Below are positions 27,694 through 37,600 of a stretch of 64,000 nt of DNA, in pieces; within the stretch, counting starts at the first letter, position 1, and each line of letters starts with the position of its first letter. Made by a program: the position numbers and the translations under genes. Below the pieces are notes generated by a model. That model did no database searches and had not been told where the DNA came from. It was given only the letters and a program-made list of their open reading frames with translations. Source of the DNA: a virus; IMG/VR virus record IMGVR_UViG_3300025401_000028, positions 1 to 64,000 of that record. One strand, given 5' to 3'.

Positions 27694-29471
27694 TATACAG
27701 CATTTACCATTACAGTAGTTGAACCCAAATCGATTTCTACAATATTATTCGAATTGCCGATAATATCATTATACGTAGAAGTTGCAAATACTTTTATACC
27801 AATACCATCTATGAAACTATAAACTGTTATATTTTTAATACTTAAAGTACCGCTCATATAATCGATTGTTCCGACATTTATATAATTTTGAGTATTATTT
27901 GTTGTAATTTGTTTTAAGTATAAAATTCCAGTAATTCCAACAGCATTTGGATTAACATCGGTAATCTGGTATGTATTACCATCAGTTAAAATAAAACTGC
28001 TACTTGTAATACTTCCCATATTAAGTTCATTACCAAAAGAAGTTGTTAATGAAGTAACAGTATTAAGAGTAGGCTCTAGCAATTTATAAATTTGTATCGA
28101 TGTTAAATTGCCATTAATACTCGAATTCGTATTATCGATAGCCTCAAGCAATTTAGAATATCTAAATGTAGTATCGAATTTTTGAAGATATGTTAAATTA
28201 AAATTAGAAATACTATTCAATACAGCTGATTGAAAATCAACTGGTGTTAATGAAGTATTCGTAAAATTGACATTTATAACAACCGTTGGAACTATGTAAA
28301 CATAATTAGGATCGATAATTTTATTTGTGATATTAATTACTTTTTTTGTTAAAAGATATGTTAATATGTCAGCTTTTCTTTGATTAGCAAGTGGTGCTCC
28401 ACTGTATGTCGAAGGTGAAATATAAACTACACCATACTCTGGATTAGGAAGAGTTTCTCCTCCGAATACGTTTACATCTTCAACATCATTAAAGTTATCA
28501 AGAATTAATGTTTTATAATCGCTGGTTGTTACAGCTCTATCCTGAACTTGGTATGAACGAGGTGCTCTAAAACGAATTGACTCAATACTTTCTGGATCAG
28601 AACCGTTTGAACTATTTGAAACAGTAGTAACAGTAGATATAGCTGTACCGCCATTATACGAACCGAGATCTTGATTTAAGAAAAATGTAGAAACACCACT
28701 ACCTGATGAACCTTTTGTAATTCTATATGTGATGATAATAACAGAAGTGTTTAGAGGATAGTCGCCAAAAACTCCATCGCCAAATACGATTTCATATTGG
28801 CCATTTTGAGCAGCTTGTAAAAAATATACCGTTGAATTAGAGTTTAATCCAAATAGACTAGTCGCCTGTGTATAGATTATATTATTGCTTCCGTTGTTTT
28901 CTGAAACAGTAACAGCTATACTTCCAGTATCAACCGATGCATTCGAAAGAATAAATCTTTGAGATAGTTGAGTATAATCAACAATAAATGATTCGTTGAT
29001 ATATGTGCCTTCATAGATTGACACGTTACTAAACGTAAATGTATTCGATGAAGATATTGATGTTAGATTAGTATTAGTTGAAAATGTAAATGAACCGTTA
29101 GAATTCGTACCAGAAAAAGAAGTACCTTTTGGTATTACAAACGAGCCAGTTGTAATACCAGTAGTATCAAATGACAAATTAACAACAGCTTCAGCAGAAG
29201 TTGCCGATGATGGAATATAATTTAATTCTTTGGCATGCGAAACAACACTATCTCTTAATTGTGCGCTATCAAGAAAACTTTCAGCAGCAACCATATTAAG
29301 ATAAAATGAATTTAAATATGTATTATACGAAAGAACGTCTAAAAGGACATTCATATTCGAACCAGTAAAATCATAATCTTGAAAAATAGTTTGTGACTGT
29401 AGATATGTTTGTAAACTAGATTTAAGAGTATCAAAATCAAGAGATGTTAAATTAAAAGAACTATTAGCCAT
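27693..29471 (-). CDS. gp6: Baseplate wedge gp6
   Basis: This 592-residue core wedge protein forms the baseplate inner ring and is related to P2 gpJ-type proteins. Family features are FDTLKSSLQTYLQSQTIFQD, NVLLDVLSYNTYLNSFYLN, ESFLDSAQLRDSVVSHAKEL and NYIPSS near the N-terminus. A central IRFRAPRSYQVQDRAVTTSDY-like segment (about residues 300-320) is followed by VNVFGGE. It follows gp25 by one base and its stop overlaps the next ATG as TAATG. Confidence 0.93.
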   Translation of the reverse strand: MANSSFNLTSLDFDTLKSSLQTYLQSQTIFQDYDFTGSNMNVLLDVLSYNTYLNSFYLNMVAAESFLDSAQLRDSVVSHAKELNYIPSSATSAEAVVNLSFDTTGITTGSFVIPKGTSFSGTNSNGSFTFSTNTNLTSISSSNTFTFSNVSIYEGTYINESFIVDYTQLSQRFILSNASVDTGSIAVTVSENNGSNNIIYTQATSLFGLNSNSTVYFLQAAQNGQYEIVFGDGVFGDYPLNTSVIIITYRITKGSSGSGVSTFFLNQDLGSYNGGTAISTVTTVSNSSNGSDPESIESIRFRAPRSYQVQDRAVTTSDYKTLILDNFNDVEDVNVFGGETLPNPEYGVVYISPSTYSGAPLANQRKADILTYLLTKKVINITNKIIDPNYVYIVPTVVINVNFTNTSLTPVDFQSAVLNSISNFNLTYLQKFDTTFRYSKLLEAIDNTNSSINGNLTSIQIYKLLEPTLNTVTSLTTSFGNELNMGSITSSSFILTDGNTYQITDVNPNAVGITGILYLKQITTNNTQNYINVGTIDYMSGTLSIKNITVYSFIDGIGIKVFATSTYNDIIGNSNNIVEIDLGSTTVMVNAV

Positions 29472-29472
29472 G

Positions 29473-29901
29473 TTATCTTGCTCTCGATACAGTTAAATTG
29501 ATATTTACTGGTGTTGTGCTATTTATAATAGAAAATATAATATCTACGATAAATGAATTTTTGTCGGGTGAAGGATATACAACAACATTTAATAAATTTG
29601 CTCTTGGTTCGAAATTTTGAATTGTTGTTTTTATATCATAAGTTAAATTTTGTGCGGTAATTTCATCAGCAAATTCAAAAAGAGAACCGTTTACGTTACC
29701 ACCAACATTCGGTTGAAATAATCTTTCGTTATAATTTGTTAATACGAGATTAGTTATCGACTGACGAACTGAGTTCTCGTTAGTTACTTTTGCTAACTGA
29801 TTATTAAATGGTACTCTATCAAAATTGTCTAAAAAATCCGAGAACAGAATCTGTTTCTTCTGTAATTGAGTAAATTTATCTGCTCTCGTAGTCCCAACCA
29901 T
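29473..29901 (-). CDS. gp25: Baseplate wedge gp25
   Basis: This 142-residue protein belongs to the GPW/gp25 family, a small sheath-initiating wedge component conserved in contractile systems. It shows SVRQSITNLVLTNYNERLFQP near residue 45, FADEITAQNLTYDIKTTI, and the conserved EPR in NFEPRANLLNV (about 95-105). It immediately precedes gp6, to which it binds in the baseplate. Confidence 0.95.
   Translation of the reverse strand: MVGTTRADKFTQLQKKQILFSDFLDNFDRVPFNNQLAKVTNENSVRQSITNLVLTNYNERLFQPNVGGNVNGSLFEFADEITAQNLTYDIKTTIQNFEPRANLLNVVVYPSPDKNSFIVDIIFSIINSTTPVNINLTVSRAR
29520..29527 (-). promoter_or_regulatory. Late promoter before gp6, inside gp25
   Basis: An exact TATAAATA on the minus strand lies within the gp25 coding end, 49 bases before the gp6 ATG. 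Its spacing fits the other late elements, but an in-gene match could be chance. Confidence 0.45.
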
Positions 29902-29919
29902 TTTAAATCCTTTTATGGA

Positions 29920-29927
29920 TATTTAGT
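29920..29927 (-). promoter_or_regulatory. Possible late promoter variant before gp25
   Basis: ACTAAATA on the minus strand keeps the TAAATA core, 19 bases before the gp25 ATG. The same ACTAAATA octamer lies before gp48. Confidence 0.3.
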
Positions 29928-30052
29928 TAAGTATTTGATGTTGATGTATTAGAAGTATCTGGTAGATTTGGATCTGTAACAACAGTAATACTTCCATCGT
30001 CTTCGATAATAGTTACAATTCCTGTTTGAACATCTACTTGAATAATTGACAT
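29927..30052 (-). CDS. Small hypothetical protein (41 aa)
   Basis: A 41-codon frame follows a strong GAGGAAAAC ribosome binding site that overlaps the stop of the preceding gene. The product is MSIIQVDVQTGIVTII, then an acidic EDDGS and a Thr/Ser/Asn-rich end. The in-frame upstream extension lies inside the preceding fibre-tip gene and is ignored. Not recognised; it sits between receptor-binding genes and the gp25-gp6 wedge genes. Confidence 0.5.
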   Translation of the reverse strand: MSIIQVDVQTGIVTIIEDDGSITVVTDPNLPDTSNTSTSNT

Positions 30053-30059
30053 GTTTTCC

Positions 30060-30632
30060 TCATTCGTAAAGTATGTTAACGGAGCCAGCATCAAAAGTAT
30101 CAGTGCCACCAACTGTTGTAACTTGAATTGCAGTTAATTGTGCAGATAGTGGTACTGATCCAGTACTAATTCTAAATCCACCACCGTTAGATTCTCCAAT
30201 AGAACCAGTCATAGCCCATGTATTTCCAGATAAATTAACAAAAGTTGCTATACCATTCATCAATGATGTTGCCGCAGGAGATATAAAAATTACAAATGCT
30301 GTTGTAAAATTAGTAGAAGAAGCACCAATAGCTGTTGCAATTCCAAGATAACCAGAAGTTGTATAAGTTGTGGAACCTGTTCCAAGCTGAACTATTATTG
30401 AGTTTGTTCCACTTGTTGAAACACCACTCAACATTACAGTAATTCTTTTCACCCAAGAAGGAATTGCTGTAAATTGAATTGCAGTTCCAGAAGTAGATGC
30501 AACTGCAGTTGCAGAAGTAATTAAACTACTTCCTAGAGTTTTATTTGTAAGTATCTGAGCATCAGTTGTGCCTACACCCGTGCTACCCGATGGCAGTGTA
30601 ATACCGTTTGTACCATCAATCGTTATTGCCAT
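30060..30632 (-). CDS. Fibre-tip-like small protein, paralogue 3 (190 aa)
   Basis: First of three adjacent relatives in map order (last transcribed). It begins AITIDGTNGITLPSGSTGVG, a common tail-fibre N-terminal module. It then has the domain seen at many phage fibre ends: AIQFTAIPSWVKRITVML, SGVSTSGTNSIIVQLGTG and TTSGYLG. It ends FDAGSVNILYE. It probably folds as a compact trimeric beta tip or decoration protein. Its junction with paralogue 2 repeats nearly the same sequence as the junction upstream of paralogue 2. Confidence 0.65.
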   Translation of the reverse strand: MAITIDGTNGITLPSGSTGVGTTDAQILTNKTLGSSLITSATAVASTSGTAIQFTAIPSWVKRITVMLSGVSTSGTNSIIVQLGTGSTTYTTSGYLGIATAIGASSTNFTTAFVIFISPAATSLMNGIATFVNLSGNTWAMTGSIGESNGGGFRISTGSVPLSAQLTAIQVTTVGGTDTFDAGSVNILYE

Positions 30633-30642
30633 TTATTTTCTC

Positions 30643-31263
30643 TCATTCGTAAAGGATGTTGACGGAGCCAGCAGTAAAAGTACTTGTGCTACCCACTGAT
30701 GTAAGTATAACTTGAGTTAATGTAGAACCCAATGCAATTGATCCAGAACTCGTAGTCATTCCATTCGTTCCGTTAAATAAACCAACACCTGTTGCTATCC
30801 AAGTATTTCCTGTCAAAAGAGTAAATACCATTGTTCCAGTGTATGTAGTACCAGAACCAGTATTTTGACCAATTGGGAAACCTGTTGTTAACGCTCCAGT
30901 AGCACCAGAACCTGCGCCATTATATTGTGTCGAAGCAGCCGTGTATCCTGTTGTAGTTGCTCCACCGCTGGTTCCTAATTGGAATTGGATAACATTCGAA
31001 CCGTTTGTTGTTATACCACTATACATAAGAGTAATACGTTTTACCCAACTTGGAATCGAACCAAATGTAATTGTAGTTCCAGATGTGGTTGCTTGCACCG
31101 TCGCAGATACGATATTCGTAGACACACCCTGCACCGCAGCCGTGCCTGTACCAGCTGGAATAGTAACAGTGTTAGTACCATTTTGTTGAAACTGAATTAC
31201 ACCAGAGTTATCAGATGTTACCTGAAGACCAGATGCCGTAGTTGCGTTTATTGTGACTGCCAT
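30643..31263 (-). CDS. Fibre-tip-like small protein, paralogue 2 (206 aa)
   Basis: It shares the IPSWVKRITLMYSGITTNGSN segment and the TFTAGSVNILYE ending with its neighbours. The central part (about 110-160) differs, as expected for divergent receptor-contact loops. It starts 10 bases after the stop of paralogue 1. The N-terminus contains NSGVIQFQQNGTNTVTIPAG, a fibre-type lead-in. Confidence 0.65.
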   Translation of the reverse strand: MAVTINATTASGLQVTSDNSGVIQFQQNGTNTVTIPAGTGTAAVQGVSTNIVSATVQATTSGTTITFGSIPSWVKRITLMYSGITTNGSNVIQFQLGTSGGATTTGYTAASTQYNGAGSGATGALTTGFPIGQNTGSGTTYTGTMVFTLLTGNTWIATGVGLFNGTNGMTTSSGSIALGSTLTQVILTSVGSTSTFTAGSVNILYE

Positions 31264-31304
31264 TTATTTTCTCTCATTCGTAAAGGATGTTGACAGAGCC
31301 AGTA
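31258..31304 (-). repeat. Junction repeat between tandem fibre-tip genes
   Basis: About 46 bases spanning the start of one paralogue and the end of the next are almost identical at 31258-31304 and 30628-30673. A shorter, more diverged copy begins at 30061. The shared text includes the C-terminal SVNILYE codons, the stop, the ribosome binding site and the next ATG. This is the footprint of tandem gene duplication. Confidence 0.75.
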
Positions 31305-31864
31305 GAAAATACCGCAGATCCACCGGTAGTTCCAATTTGCAAACGATCTACAGTACCAGACATTGTGACTGACCCGCCACCGACATAGCCTGAGCCAGCA
31401 CTAGAGTAAAACATAAAGGATGCGGTCCAAATATTGTTACCCAAGTAGCTGAGAATAAATTGACCAGAAAGTCCTAAATTCGCAGCAGCTGCAAAAGATA
31501 AAGGAAATTGTGTTGTTGAAGTTAATGCCGAACTATTGTTCAACTGAGATACCAATGCGGTATATCCAGATGATTGAATTGAACCACTACCAAGCTGCAA
31601 AATAGGCTGAGATGACGTTGAACCTGTGCTAAGGTTGGATAAACACGCCGTAATACGTTTTGCCCATGAGGGAATACCTGTGAATAAAACTGCCGTTCCT
31701 GAGGATGGGCTTTGAACAGTTCCGCTGACAATATTCGTAGAAACATTTTGTGCTGTAATAGTACCAGTACCTACTGGAAGATAAAGAGTACTAGAGCCAG
31801 CAGTAGCATTAGCCTGAAGGATTACCGAACCGCTAGTGTCGCCATTGATTGTTATTGAACTCAT
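31274..31864 (-). CDS. Fibre-tip-like small protein, paralogue 1 (196 aa)
   Basis: I choose the ATG at 31864, which overlaps the upstream fibre stop as ATGA, rather than the GTG at 31876. The product begins MSSITINGDTSGSVIL and has the same core as its two neighbours: AVLFTGIPSWAKRITACLSN, ILQLGSGSIQSSGYTALVSQ and a VFSTGSVNILYE end. Coupling to the 465-residue fibre suggests that at least this copy assembles with, or acts as a tip or chaperone for, that fibre. Confidence 0.65.
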   Translation of the reverse strand: MSSITINGDTSGSVILQANATAGSSTLYLPVGTGTITAQNVSTNIVSGTVQSPSSGTAVLFTGIPSWAKRITACLSNLSTGSTSSQPILQLGSGSIQSSGYTALVSQLNNSSALTSTTQFPLSFAAAANLGLSGQFILSYLGNNIWTASFMFYSSAGSGYVGGGSVTMSGTVDRLQIGTTGGSAVFSTGSVNILYE

Positions 31865-33258
31865 AATACCACCCACTTACTACCTGAAGGAATTGTTACC
31901 ACAACACCACTATTTATTGTTAATGGACCAACTGACATTGCAGATTTACCAGTCGTAATTGTATAACTAGAAGTTAATGTTTTACTGTTTTCGTGAAATA
32001 CACCACCGACTGAAACAACTACAGAGTTAACAACAGTATTTACAGTTGAGTTACCGAAAGAAATATTGTTACTGAATAGATATTGCGCCGCTGTATTTAC
32101 ACCTGCAGATGCCGTACCCCAGTAAGGCGAACCAGTAACACCGTTTGAAATAAGAACTTGACCAGATGTACCAACTGAAGCATTGGCAGAAAATGGCGTT
32201 GTGATAGTTAGCTGTGTAGTATTAGCTATAAAGGTAGTACCGACTGTGTGTGAAGCAGCATTTATAGCAGCCGATGGCGCATTAAGTAATGTACCTTGAA
32301 TATATGCGTTACCATTAACTGATAACTTATCTACAGGAGTGGTGTTGCCGATACCCAAGTTGCCGTTAGAAGCTAAACGCATTGTTTCTGGAACTGCAAC
32401 ACCGTTTAACGTAGAACTACCGGTACCAAATGTTATGCCGCTGTCATTGTAGCTCGTTCCAGTCCCGCCGTTGAACTGAATAAATGCCATCCAAGTAGCG
32501 TCTATCTTTTGCTGCAGTCTGGTACCAGCACCGTCCCAACCGGTGTTTGCTATCATTCTAGTATTAGTAATTTCTAGAGAGTCAGCATTACCATCTGTAC
32601 TTCCATACCTCTGATAAAAAATCTGACTGTTGGCGGTAGCACCAAGAGCACCACCGCTGTTACCCATGTCTATCTTAAACGAAGGAGTACTATAACCGCT
32701 AACACCGATATTACCGTTTGATACGAAATATGCAGCCGTACCGATGGTAGCTGTATTGGTCGAGACTACTAGTGAAGCTGTGTTAGTCATTGTCGAGTTG
32801 GCGGTGAATGCAGTCCCTACCGCATAAGATGCAGCATTAACAACACCAGTATGGTATACGCCTAACGTATTCGCGATAAAAGAAGTAGAAACAGTATACG
32901 ATGCTGCGTTAATAGTACCAACAGCATAAACGCCACCGTTAGCGGCTAGTGTCATCGATGTTGTTGCGTTGGCTTGAAAAACGAGAGAACTTCCAGAGCC
33001 ACTAGCTGCTACTATTGCGGTTAAAGTATTTGCACTAAAAAGAGCTAATTGAGATGATTGTGCAGAATCTGTTATTTGGAAAATACCAGCCGTAGTATCA
33101 GTTCCACCACCAGCATATGCTCTATAACTAAAATTTCCTGAACCTGTTCTTGCAGCAACACCACTAGAATTAATAGTTACGTTGCCTGATCCAACAGTAA
33201 CTGATGTATCAATAGTTGCTGTTCCATAAATTCTAGTACCACTTTGTAAATTTGCCAT
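31861..33258 (-). CDS. Tail fibre with conserved beta tip (465 aa)
   Basis: The N-terminus ANLQSGTRIYGTATIDTSVT is a widespread fibre lead module in T4-like marine phages. The body contains TMTLAANGG-, MRLASNGNLGIGNTTPVDKL- and AAQYLFSNNISFGN-type segments. The end, TSSYTITTGKSAMSVGPLTI then NSGVVVTIPSGSKWVVL, is a C-terminal motif found at the tips of many phage fibres. Probable receptor-binding fibre. Its stop overlaps the next gene. Confidence 0.8.
   Translation of the reverse strand: MANLQSGTRIYGTATIDTSVTVGSGNVTINSSGVAARTGSGNFSYRAYAGGGTDTTAGIFQITDSAQSSQLALFSANTLTAIVAASGSGSSLVFQANATTSMTLAANGGVYAVGTINAASYTVSTSFIANTLGVYHTGVVNAASYAVGTAFTANSTMTNTASLVVSTNTATIGTAAYFVSNGNIGVSGYSTPSFKIDMGNSGGALGATANSQIFYQRYGSTDGNADSLEITNTRMIANTGWDGAGTRLQQKIDATWMAFIQFNGGTGTSYNDSGITFGTGSSTLNGVAVPETMRLASNGNLGIGNTTPVDKLSVNGNAYIQGTLLNAPSAAINAASHTVGTTFIANTTQLTITTPFSANASVGTSGQVLISNGVTGSPYWGTASAGVNTAAQYLFSNNISFGNSTVNTVVNSVVVSVGGVFHENSKTLTSSYTITTGKSAMSVGPLTINSGVVVTIPSGSKWVVL
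31911..31918 (-). promoter_or_regulatory. Possible late promoter variant before fibre-tip paralogue 1
   Basis: AATAAATA on the minus strand lies inside the end of the 465-residue fibre gene, 47 bases before the ATG at 31864. It is one mismatch from TATAAATA and could be chance. Confidence 0.25.
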
Positions 33259-33280
33259 ATAAATTTTCCTAATTAATAGT

Positions 33281-33288
33281 TATTTATG
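33281..33288 (-). promoter_or_regulatory. Late promoter variant before the 465-residue fibre
   Basis: CATAAATA on the minus strand, 23 bases before the ATG at 33258, the same spacing as the exact elements before gp13 and the 838-residue fibre. Confidence 0.45.
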
Positions 33289-34672
33289 TTGGTTTTGTAA
33301 CTTCATCAAATATGCCAGAAATTCGTAAAGTTCCATTTGCAAAAAGTTTTTGGGCTAACCCAGCAGTAATTGGATTTATCGTAACTTCATCAAATATTCC
33401 TGTATTGGCAATTAAAAATGTACCATTACTATATGTTCTAGTAGCTACACCCGTTAAACCAGTTACTTCATCAAATGTTCCAACAGTATAAAAATTACCA
33501 GATGAATTTAATCTTGTTACGTATGTTGGTGGTGTGTAGGTAATAACAATGATACCCGCACCAGCAGCACCACTAGTATCGCCATTCTGGTTTCCTTGAC
33601 CACCACCATATTTTCCGCCAGAACCCGTTGTTGTATTAGGACCATTAGTAGAAGTACCCGCACCAGAACCACCTCCTGGACCTGCAACTGCAGTAAATGT
33701 TGCAGTATGTGTACCAGATTGTGTACCAGTTGTATTAATAGCTGTTCCATTAAGAGTGGCAGCTATATTAAATGTGGTAGTAGAGGTAACGCCACCAGAA
33801 AAAATAGCAAGAACGTAATAAGTTGTACCAGCTGTAATACCTGTTGGAAGTGCACCAGTAGTAGAAAATACAACAGGTGTTCCAGATTGAGGAGCAGTAG
33901 CAACAGTAAATACGCCTGGATTAGCAATACTAATAGTAACAGTTTGGGAAGTAGTGCTGGTTGCAGTCCAGTAAACACCTACGCCACCTTCTCCGCCTCT
34001 ATAGTTTCCTCCACCTGCTCCGCCGCCACCACCACCGCCACCTGCTCCTGTACCTCCTGGCGAATTAAAACCACTACCAGCAGAACCAGTCGGCGTTCCA
34101 CCTCCTGTACCACCTACGCTAGCACTACCATTAGTACCACCATTACCGCCACCGCCACCGCCACCAGTACCGTTATTTGATGGACCACCAGTACCACCAG
34201 CTCCATTTGGTCCTGCAGCGCCACCACCGCCACCGCCACCGCCATTTACACCACCAGTGCCTCCATTACCACCACTAAAAGCAGCAGCTGAAGGAATAGA
34301 AGCAGATGCTTGTCCACCTAAACCACCTGTAGTATTAGAACTAAAAGAACCGCCTTTTGCAAGTAATCCAGTTGCAGAAGATGATGGCGCAGAAGCAGCT
34401 GCTGTATTAAACCAAGTATCTCCGCCATTAGCTGTAGGGGTTGCAGCACCCGTACCAACACTAATATTAACTACTTGTCCTGGAGTTAAAGAAAAATTAC
34501 TTAATTTAGTATATGCACCACCGCCACCACCTGCACCGCCAGCTGGCCAAGCAGAACCCGATCCACCGCCACCACCGATGGCTTCAATAGTATTATTACT
34601 AGATGAAAAATCAGAAGGAACAGTCCATGTTGATCCACTAGCAGTAGTAAGAATTATAACTTTAGTTGCCAT
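33284..34672 (-). CDS. Glycine-rich adhesin-like protein (462 aa)
   Basis: It begins ATKVIILTTASGSTWTVPSD, the usual lead into phage glycine-rich tip domains. Residues about 30-240 are dominated by Gly runs and GG-x repeats, likely a polyglycine-II helix bundle. A Thr-rich beta domain (about 240-330) interrupts before a second Gly-rich stretch. The last 85 residues contain three FDEVT-ending repeats (GNFYTVGTFDEVT, GTFLIANTGIFDEVT, GTLRISGIFDEVT). It overlaps the 1871-residue fibre stop as TAATG, so it is a good candidate for that fibre's adhesin tip. Confidence 0.7.
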   Translation of the reverse strand: MATKVIILTTASGSTWTVPSDFSSSNNTIEAIGGGGGSGSAWPAGGAGGGGGAYTKLSNFSLTPGQVVNISVGTGAATPTANGGDTWFNTAAASAPSSSATGLLAKGGSFSSNTTGGLGGQASASIPSAAAFSGGNGGTGGVNGGGGGGGGAAGPNGAGGTGGPSNNGTGGGGGGGNGGTNGSASVGGTGGGTPTGSAGSGFNSPGGTGAGGGGGGGGAGGGNYRGGEGGVGVYWTATSTTSQTVTISIANPGVFTVATAPQSGTPVVFSTTGALPTGITAGTTYYVLAIFSGGVTSTTTFNIAATLNGTAINTTGTQSGTHTATFTAVAGPGGGSGAGTSTNGPNTTTGSGGKYGGGQGNQNGDTSGAAGAGIIVITYTPPTYVTRLNSSGNFYTVGTFDEVTGLTGVATRTYSNGTFLIANTGIFDEVTINPITAGLAQKLFANGTLRISGIFDEVTKPT

Positions 34673-37600
34673 TATCCAAATACCGTATCGAGACTACCAG
34701 TTGATGCATTATAATATGTATACGCCTGATTGGCACCAGCTGAGTTAGCATAACCGATACGACCTGCAGTATACACGTTACCGTTTGCAGCTATACCACC
34801 ATATGAAATAATAGCACCAGCGATAGCATTAGGAGAAGCGTTGGTGCTAGTAAATAATGTTTGGTTAGCAGAAAATGTTTGAGTATTCGTCCAGCTATAT
34901 TGAGCGGCAGTATTAATTGTTACTGTTACAGATGCCCAGTATGCATTACTTGTTCCGTTAGAAGTAAGAACTTGTCCTACAGTACCGTTCGAACCTGCAA
35001 GAAAAATTGCAGAGTTAACATAAAGAGCAGTATTGTTCGCAACAAATGTGCCGCCAGTTGTAAGATGAGATATCGAACTTACTACGTTGGTTGTGAAAAT
35101 ACCATTATTGTTAGCAGTGACTACAGCACCGATTGTATATGAAGCTGCATTTACAGTACCAGTAGTATAAACACCTAAAGTGTTTGCAATAAACGAACTG
35201 CCGATTGTATATGAAGTAGAATTAATTGTAGAAGCATTAACTGTACCAGTGGTGTACATACCCGATAAGTTAGCGATTAATACGCTTGCAGTAGCGTTAC
35301 TAATCGCAACAGAAACTGCAGTTATTGTTACGTTTCCTGCAGAGTTTGCTACTGAAATAGTTCCAGTAGTTTGGGTAGTGCTACTATTACCAATTGTAAA
35401 TGCGCCAGTATTCGCCAATGTAATTGTTGGTGAAGTACTCGTATTACCAGTCCATAAAAGATTAGTAGAATTGAATACCGCATTAGCACCTGAATAATGA
35501 TTAGCAGCATTAGCATTACCAGTCGTTGTAAACGCAGAAGCATTAACGATACCAGTCGCAAGTATACTTGTTGCTCCAGCAGTTATCTGTACGTTACCAG
35601 CAGAGTTAGCTACTGTTATAGAACCAGTAGTTTGAGTAGTACTACTATTACCAATACTAAATGCGCCAGTATTTGCTAATGTAATTGTTGGAGAAGTACT
35701 CGTGTTACCAGTCCATAATATACTAGCACTATTAACAATTAAGTTAGAACCAGAATAAAAATTAACAGCATTAGCATTACCAGTCGTTGTAAATGATGCA
35801 GCGTTTACGGTACCAGTAGTGTAGACGCCAGTAGCATTGGCAACAAATGCAGTACCTACAGTATAAGATGTAGCATTTATTACGTTATTAGCAGCACTCA
35901 TAACTACGTTACCGTTAAAAGTAACTACGTTGCTGAACGATTGAGTATTAGTCCAAGCATACTGGGCAGCAGTATTAACGGAAGCTGCTGCACTTATAGT
36001 CGACCAGTATACGTTACTGGCGCCATTTGATGTAAGAACTTGTCCAACTGTTCCTTGTGAACCAGCAGAATCAATAATAGAAATACCAGTAGAAATTTTT
36101 AAATTGCCACCTAGATATGTTGTTCCGTTAATTGATAATTTGTCTCCTGGAGCAGTATTTCCAATACCTACGTTACCGGATCCGGCATCTAATCTAAAAC
36201 CTTCTATTTCAGCACCACCACCAGAAACCATATAATATAATTGTACAAGATTACCTTTTAATCTTAAATTGTTCCAGCCAGTTCCAGGAGTTACTGAAAT
36301 AATTTCTCCATAACCACCAGCACTGTTCCAACCTATACCAAGAGCTGGTGTTGTTGTTCCAAGAGTTGGTGGTCCGAATACAGCATAAGTTTTATCCCAT
36401 GCAGTGCCTCCGCCAGTCGAATCATTCATACCGACTTGTAATGCTGCAATTCTATTTGTAGAATTTACATAAACAGATGTACCAGTAATTATATTTTTAA
36501 CAAAAGTACCAGAATCATTCGCAACAAAAAAGTTAGATGATGTAGTATTACTGAATGAAATAGAGGTTGGTGTTAAAGTAACATTTCCTGACGTATTAAC
36601 AACACCTTGAGATGAAACATTAATGTAACTATAAAAACTGCTATTACCAGTAAAGAAAACAGTAGAATTAGTTTGCGTATTAACAGTAGAATTACCAATC
36701 GAAATTAAAGTTGGAGTAATTGTTGTAGAGTTAACAATTGTATTGTTGTCTGATAATGTAAAGGTATTTGCAGTAAGTAATGAATTGAATCCATTAGTAT
36801 CTGCTAATGATATTCCGTTAGCAGCTACTGATTGGTAATTTCCAATATTATCAATAAAATTAATAGAATTGCTGTATACGTTTGTTGTTGAATAAAATGA
36901 CAAACCTCCAGTAAAACTATAATTTTGTGTTGTGTCTAATCCAGGAACATTTCCCCAATAAGTATTTGTTCCAGTACTGATTAATATACTTCCACTATTA
37001 CCATACGAACCATTTGCAATTAAACCGCCAGTTACAGTAACGTCACCGCCAAAAGTAGCATTATTAGAATTAATTGTTGTGACGATACTATTAGAAGAAA
37101 TAACAAGATTACTTTGGTTCATACTGATGTTTGCAATTTCAGTACCAATAACAAGATTAGAACCGTAAACAGTAACCTGCCCAGCTTGCATTAAAGTATA
37201 TTTTGAAGTACCGCCACCTAATCTAAAAACTGAACTGTTAACAAAAAATGCATTTTGTGTTGGATCTACTAATCCATTAACTGAAGTTCCAACTGTAATT
37301 TGACTTGGCTGTAATTGTAGAGCACTCGTTAATCCAGAAATTGCTAATGATGAAGAGTTAGCAAACATATTAGCAGTACTGTTACCAGTATAAATCGTAG
37401 AAGGTGTTACCCTAACAGCTGTTGAAGAATTAGCAACTTCCATGTAAATAGAATTATAAGCTGAAACTGTACCAGAAGTTGCAGTAGTTGAAGCTATCGA
37501 ATATTTTACAACAGAAGATGTAGGATAACTGATAGGTCTATCGGTAACCCAAGACACTGAACTTGAAACTGATTTAGGCGAACCTAATGATCCAGCCGCT

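Noticed and set aside
33596-35497. Plus-strand frames opposite the glycine-rich and giant fibre genes
   Set aside because: Antisense of Gly and Thr/Asn codons gives Cys/Ser/Thr- or Pro/Ala/Val-rich nonsense; the minus strand encodes convincing fibre modules.
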